Assembly (NCBI GenBank): GCA_030630905.1
Contig: DAOVMB010000153.1
Location: 1 to 6,434, forward strand
From: Sedimentisphaerales bacterium
GTDB lineage: Bacteria > Planctomycetota > Phycisphaerae > Sedimentisphaerales > Anaerobacaceae
DNA: 6,434 nucleotides
Reading direction: 5' to 3'
Part shown: positions 5,660 to 6,434 of the stretch, piece by piece
Layout: every line of letters begins with the position of its first letter
Numbering within the stretch: position 1 is the stretch's first letter
Position numbers and translations under genes: made by a program
The notes under the pieces: generated by a model
Database searches by the model: none
What the model was told of the DNA's origin: nothing
Seen by the model: the letters and a program-made list of their open reading frames with translations, nothing else

Positions 5660-6434
5660 TCAGCCTCTCAATTCTTTCAAACAATCCCGGCAGAACATTT
5701 GGCCGGAATCGATTTTAACCAGGTCGCTTTCTTTAATGTTTTTTCTGCCGCAACATTCACAAGTAGCAGTTTTTGCCGGGACTTGTCGTGTTTCCTTTGC
5801 TTTTTCTTTGGACGCTGCTAAATTCCTGGCTTCGATTCTGAGCTTCTCTTCAGCCTTAGCTTTTGCCTTCGCCTCTTGGGCGGCTTTCTTTTGGGCCTCA
5901 AGCTGGGCGGCGGCTTCTGCTGCGGCCCTGGCCTCGGCTTGTGCTCTTGCTTCTGCCTGTGCCTTGAGCTTTTCCTCTGATTCTTTCATGGCCTTTGCAT
6001 AAGATTCAGCCTTTTTGTCCGCCTCAGCCTTGGTCGCAATGATAACCTTTGTGGCTTCGGCCTCGATTCTGGCCCTTTGCTCCGCTTCGGCCTTAAGTTG
6101 TTCTTCGAGCTTAGCTCTTGCAAGTGCTTGTGTCTGAGTTTCCGCCTCGGCCTTTTCCCTCTCTTTGTTTTGAGCCTTTAATTTTTCTTCTAATGCTGCA
6201 TTTGCCTGGGCCTGGGCCTGAGCTTGTGCTTCGGCTTTAGCCATATCCTGGGCCTGGACCTTCAGCTTTTGCTCCGCTTGCCTTAAAGCTGCGGCGAAAG
6301 AATCTGCCTTTGCCTGGGCTTCCGCTTTCGCTGCGGCGATAGCTTCTTCGGCTTCGGCTTTTATTCTGGCTCGTTCAGTACCTACGGCCTTGAGCCTCTC
6401 TTCGATCTTTGCCCTTTCCTTCGCCTCTTCCGTA
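5660..6434 (-). CDS. Coiled-coil protein with C-terminal zinc ribbon (5' partial)
   Basis: This minus-strand frame has no stop from the window edge to the TGA at 5660-5662, so about 257 C-terminal residues are visible and the start lies beyond 6434. The first ATG in frame inside the window (6242-6244) is an internal codon, because the same Ala/Glu/Lys/Gln-rich helix continues unbroken upstream of it. About 220 residues are low-complexity, highly charged and almost free of proline and glycine, as in a long coiled coil. The motif EExLK recurs at intervals of 43, 28, 28, 43 and 42 residues. The last 36 residues are a compact metal-binding module: CECC, 20 residues, then CRDC (coding positions 5681-5761). 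This fits a four-cysteine zinc ribbon. No transmembrane segment is visible in this part. I do not recognise a family. TolA-like stalks share the composition but not the zinc module. A structural, scaffold or nucleic-acid-associated role is possible but inferred. It is convergent with the helicase gene. Confidence 0.8.
   Translation of the reverse strand, partial: TEEAKERAKIEERLKAVGTERARIKAEAEEAIAAAKAEAQAKADSFAAALRQAEQKLKVQAQDMAKAEAQAQAQAQANAALEEKLKAQNKEREKAEAETQTQALARAKLEEQLKAEAEQRARIEAEATKVIIATKAEADKKAESYAKAMKESEEKLKAQAEARAQAEARAAAEAAAQLEAQKKAAQEAKAKAKAEEKLRIEARNLAASKEKAKETRQVPAKTATCECCGRKNIKESDLVKIDSGQMFCRDCLKELRG
5954..6115 (-). repeat. Second copy of a 99-residue-period internal repeat
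   Basis: These 54 codons align without gaps to those at 6251-6412, with 31 of 54 residues identical by my count. Shared anchors are AK-EE-LKA, RARI, AEA, KAEA, KA-S and EKLK. The offset is exactly 99 residues (297 bases). Confidence 0.65.
6251..6412 (-). repeat. First copy of a 99-residue-period internal repeat
   Basis: Partner of the copy at 5954-6115. It lies upstream of the first in-frame ATG of the window, which supports reading the gene through to the window edge. More copies may lie beyond 6434. Confidence 0.65.

Noticed and set aside
5687..5706. CCGGC ... GCCGG inverted repeat as a terminator between the convergent genes
   Set aside because: It lies inside the codons of the zinc ribbon and has no T-run next to it in either direction.
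5736..6002. Plus-strand open frame of 88 codons rich in Ala, Phe and Ser
   Set aside because: It is the antisense shadow of the Ala/Glu/Lys-rich coiled-coil gene. Its hydrophobic look comes from reading GCT/CTT/TTC repeats on the other strand.
5660..6244. Start of the coiled-coil gene at the ATG at 6242-6244
   Set aside because: The frame stays open to the window edge with the same composition, and the upstream part contains the first copy of the 99-residue repeat. The true start is outside the window.

Overview
The window reads as a piece of a planctomycete-like genome, most plausibly Phycisphaerae-type. This is inference from gene content: a Tat-exported Gfo/Idh/MocA oxidoreductase, a secreted SUMF1-fold protein with a C-terminal signature I associate with planctomycete paralogues, and a secreted protein of unknown family. 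There is no rRNA or other taxonomic marker. No CRISPR array, tRNA, transposase or integrase is visible.

Layout. Positions 1-106 are a leader ending in a strong ribosome binding site. Three plus-strand genes for exported proteins follow: a Tat-signal oxidoreductase (107-1426), a Sec-signal SUMF1-domain protein (1539-2531) and a Sec-signal unknown (2603-3574). Next comes a DinG/XPD-type iron-sulfur helicase (3674-5653), also on the plus strand. Converging on it with a 6-base gap is an Ala/Glu/Lys/Gln-rich coiled-coil protein with a C-terminal zinc ribbon, on the minus strand. That gene stays open to the window edge, so its N-terminus is missing.

How the genes may work together. The first three genes share strand and export signals and could be one unit acting on an extracytoplasmic substrate, perhaps a carbohydrate. 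The substrate cannot be read from the sequence. The helicase is a cytoplasmic DNA-maintenance enzyme and looks unrelated to the trio. It has no clear ribosome binding site and lies beyond a palindromic repeat block.

The most interesting non-coding signal is a family of short palindromes headed by GTAG. Two lie inverted to each other at 3580-3652. A near-identical third (23 of 25 bases) starts inside the last codon before the oxidoreductase stop and supplies that stop codon. A degenerate fourth may close the 1423-1500 block. They match the architecture of REP elements mobilised by RAYT (TnpA-REP) transposases, though no such transposase gene is in the window. The most interesting protein is the coiled-coil/zinc-ribbon protein, which contains a gapless internal duplication of period 99 residues.
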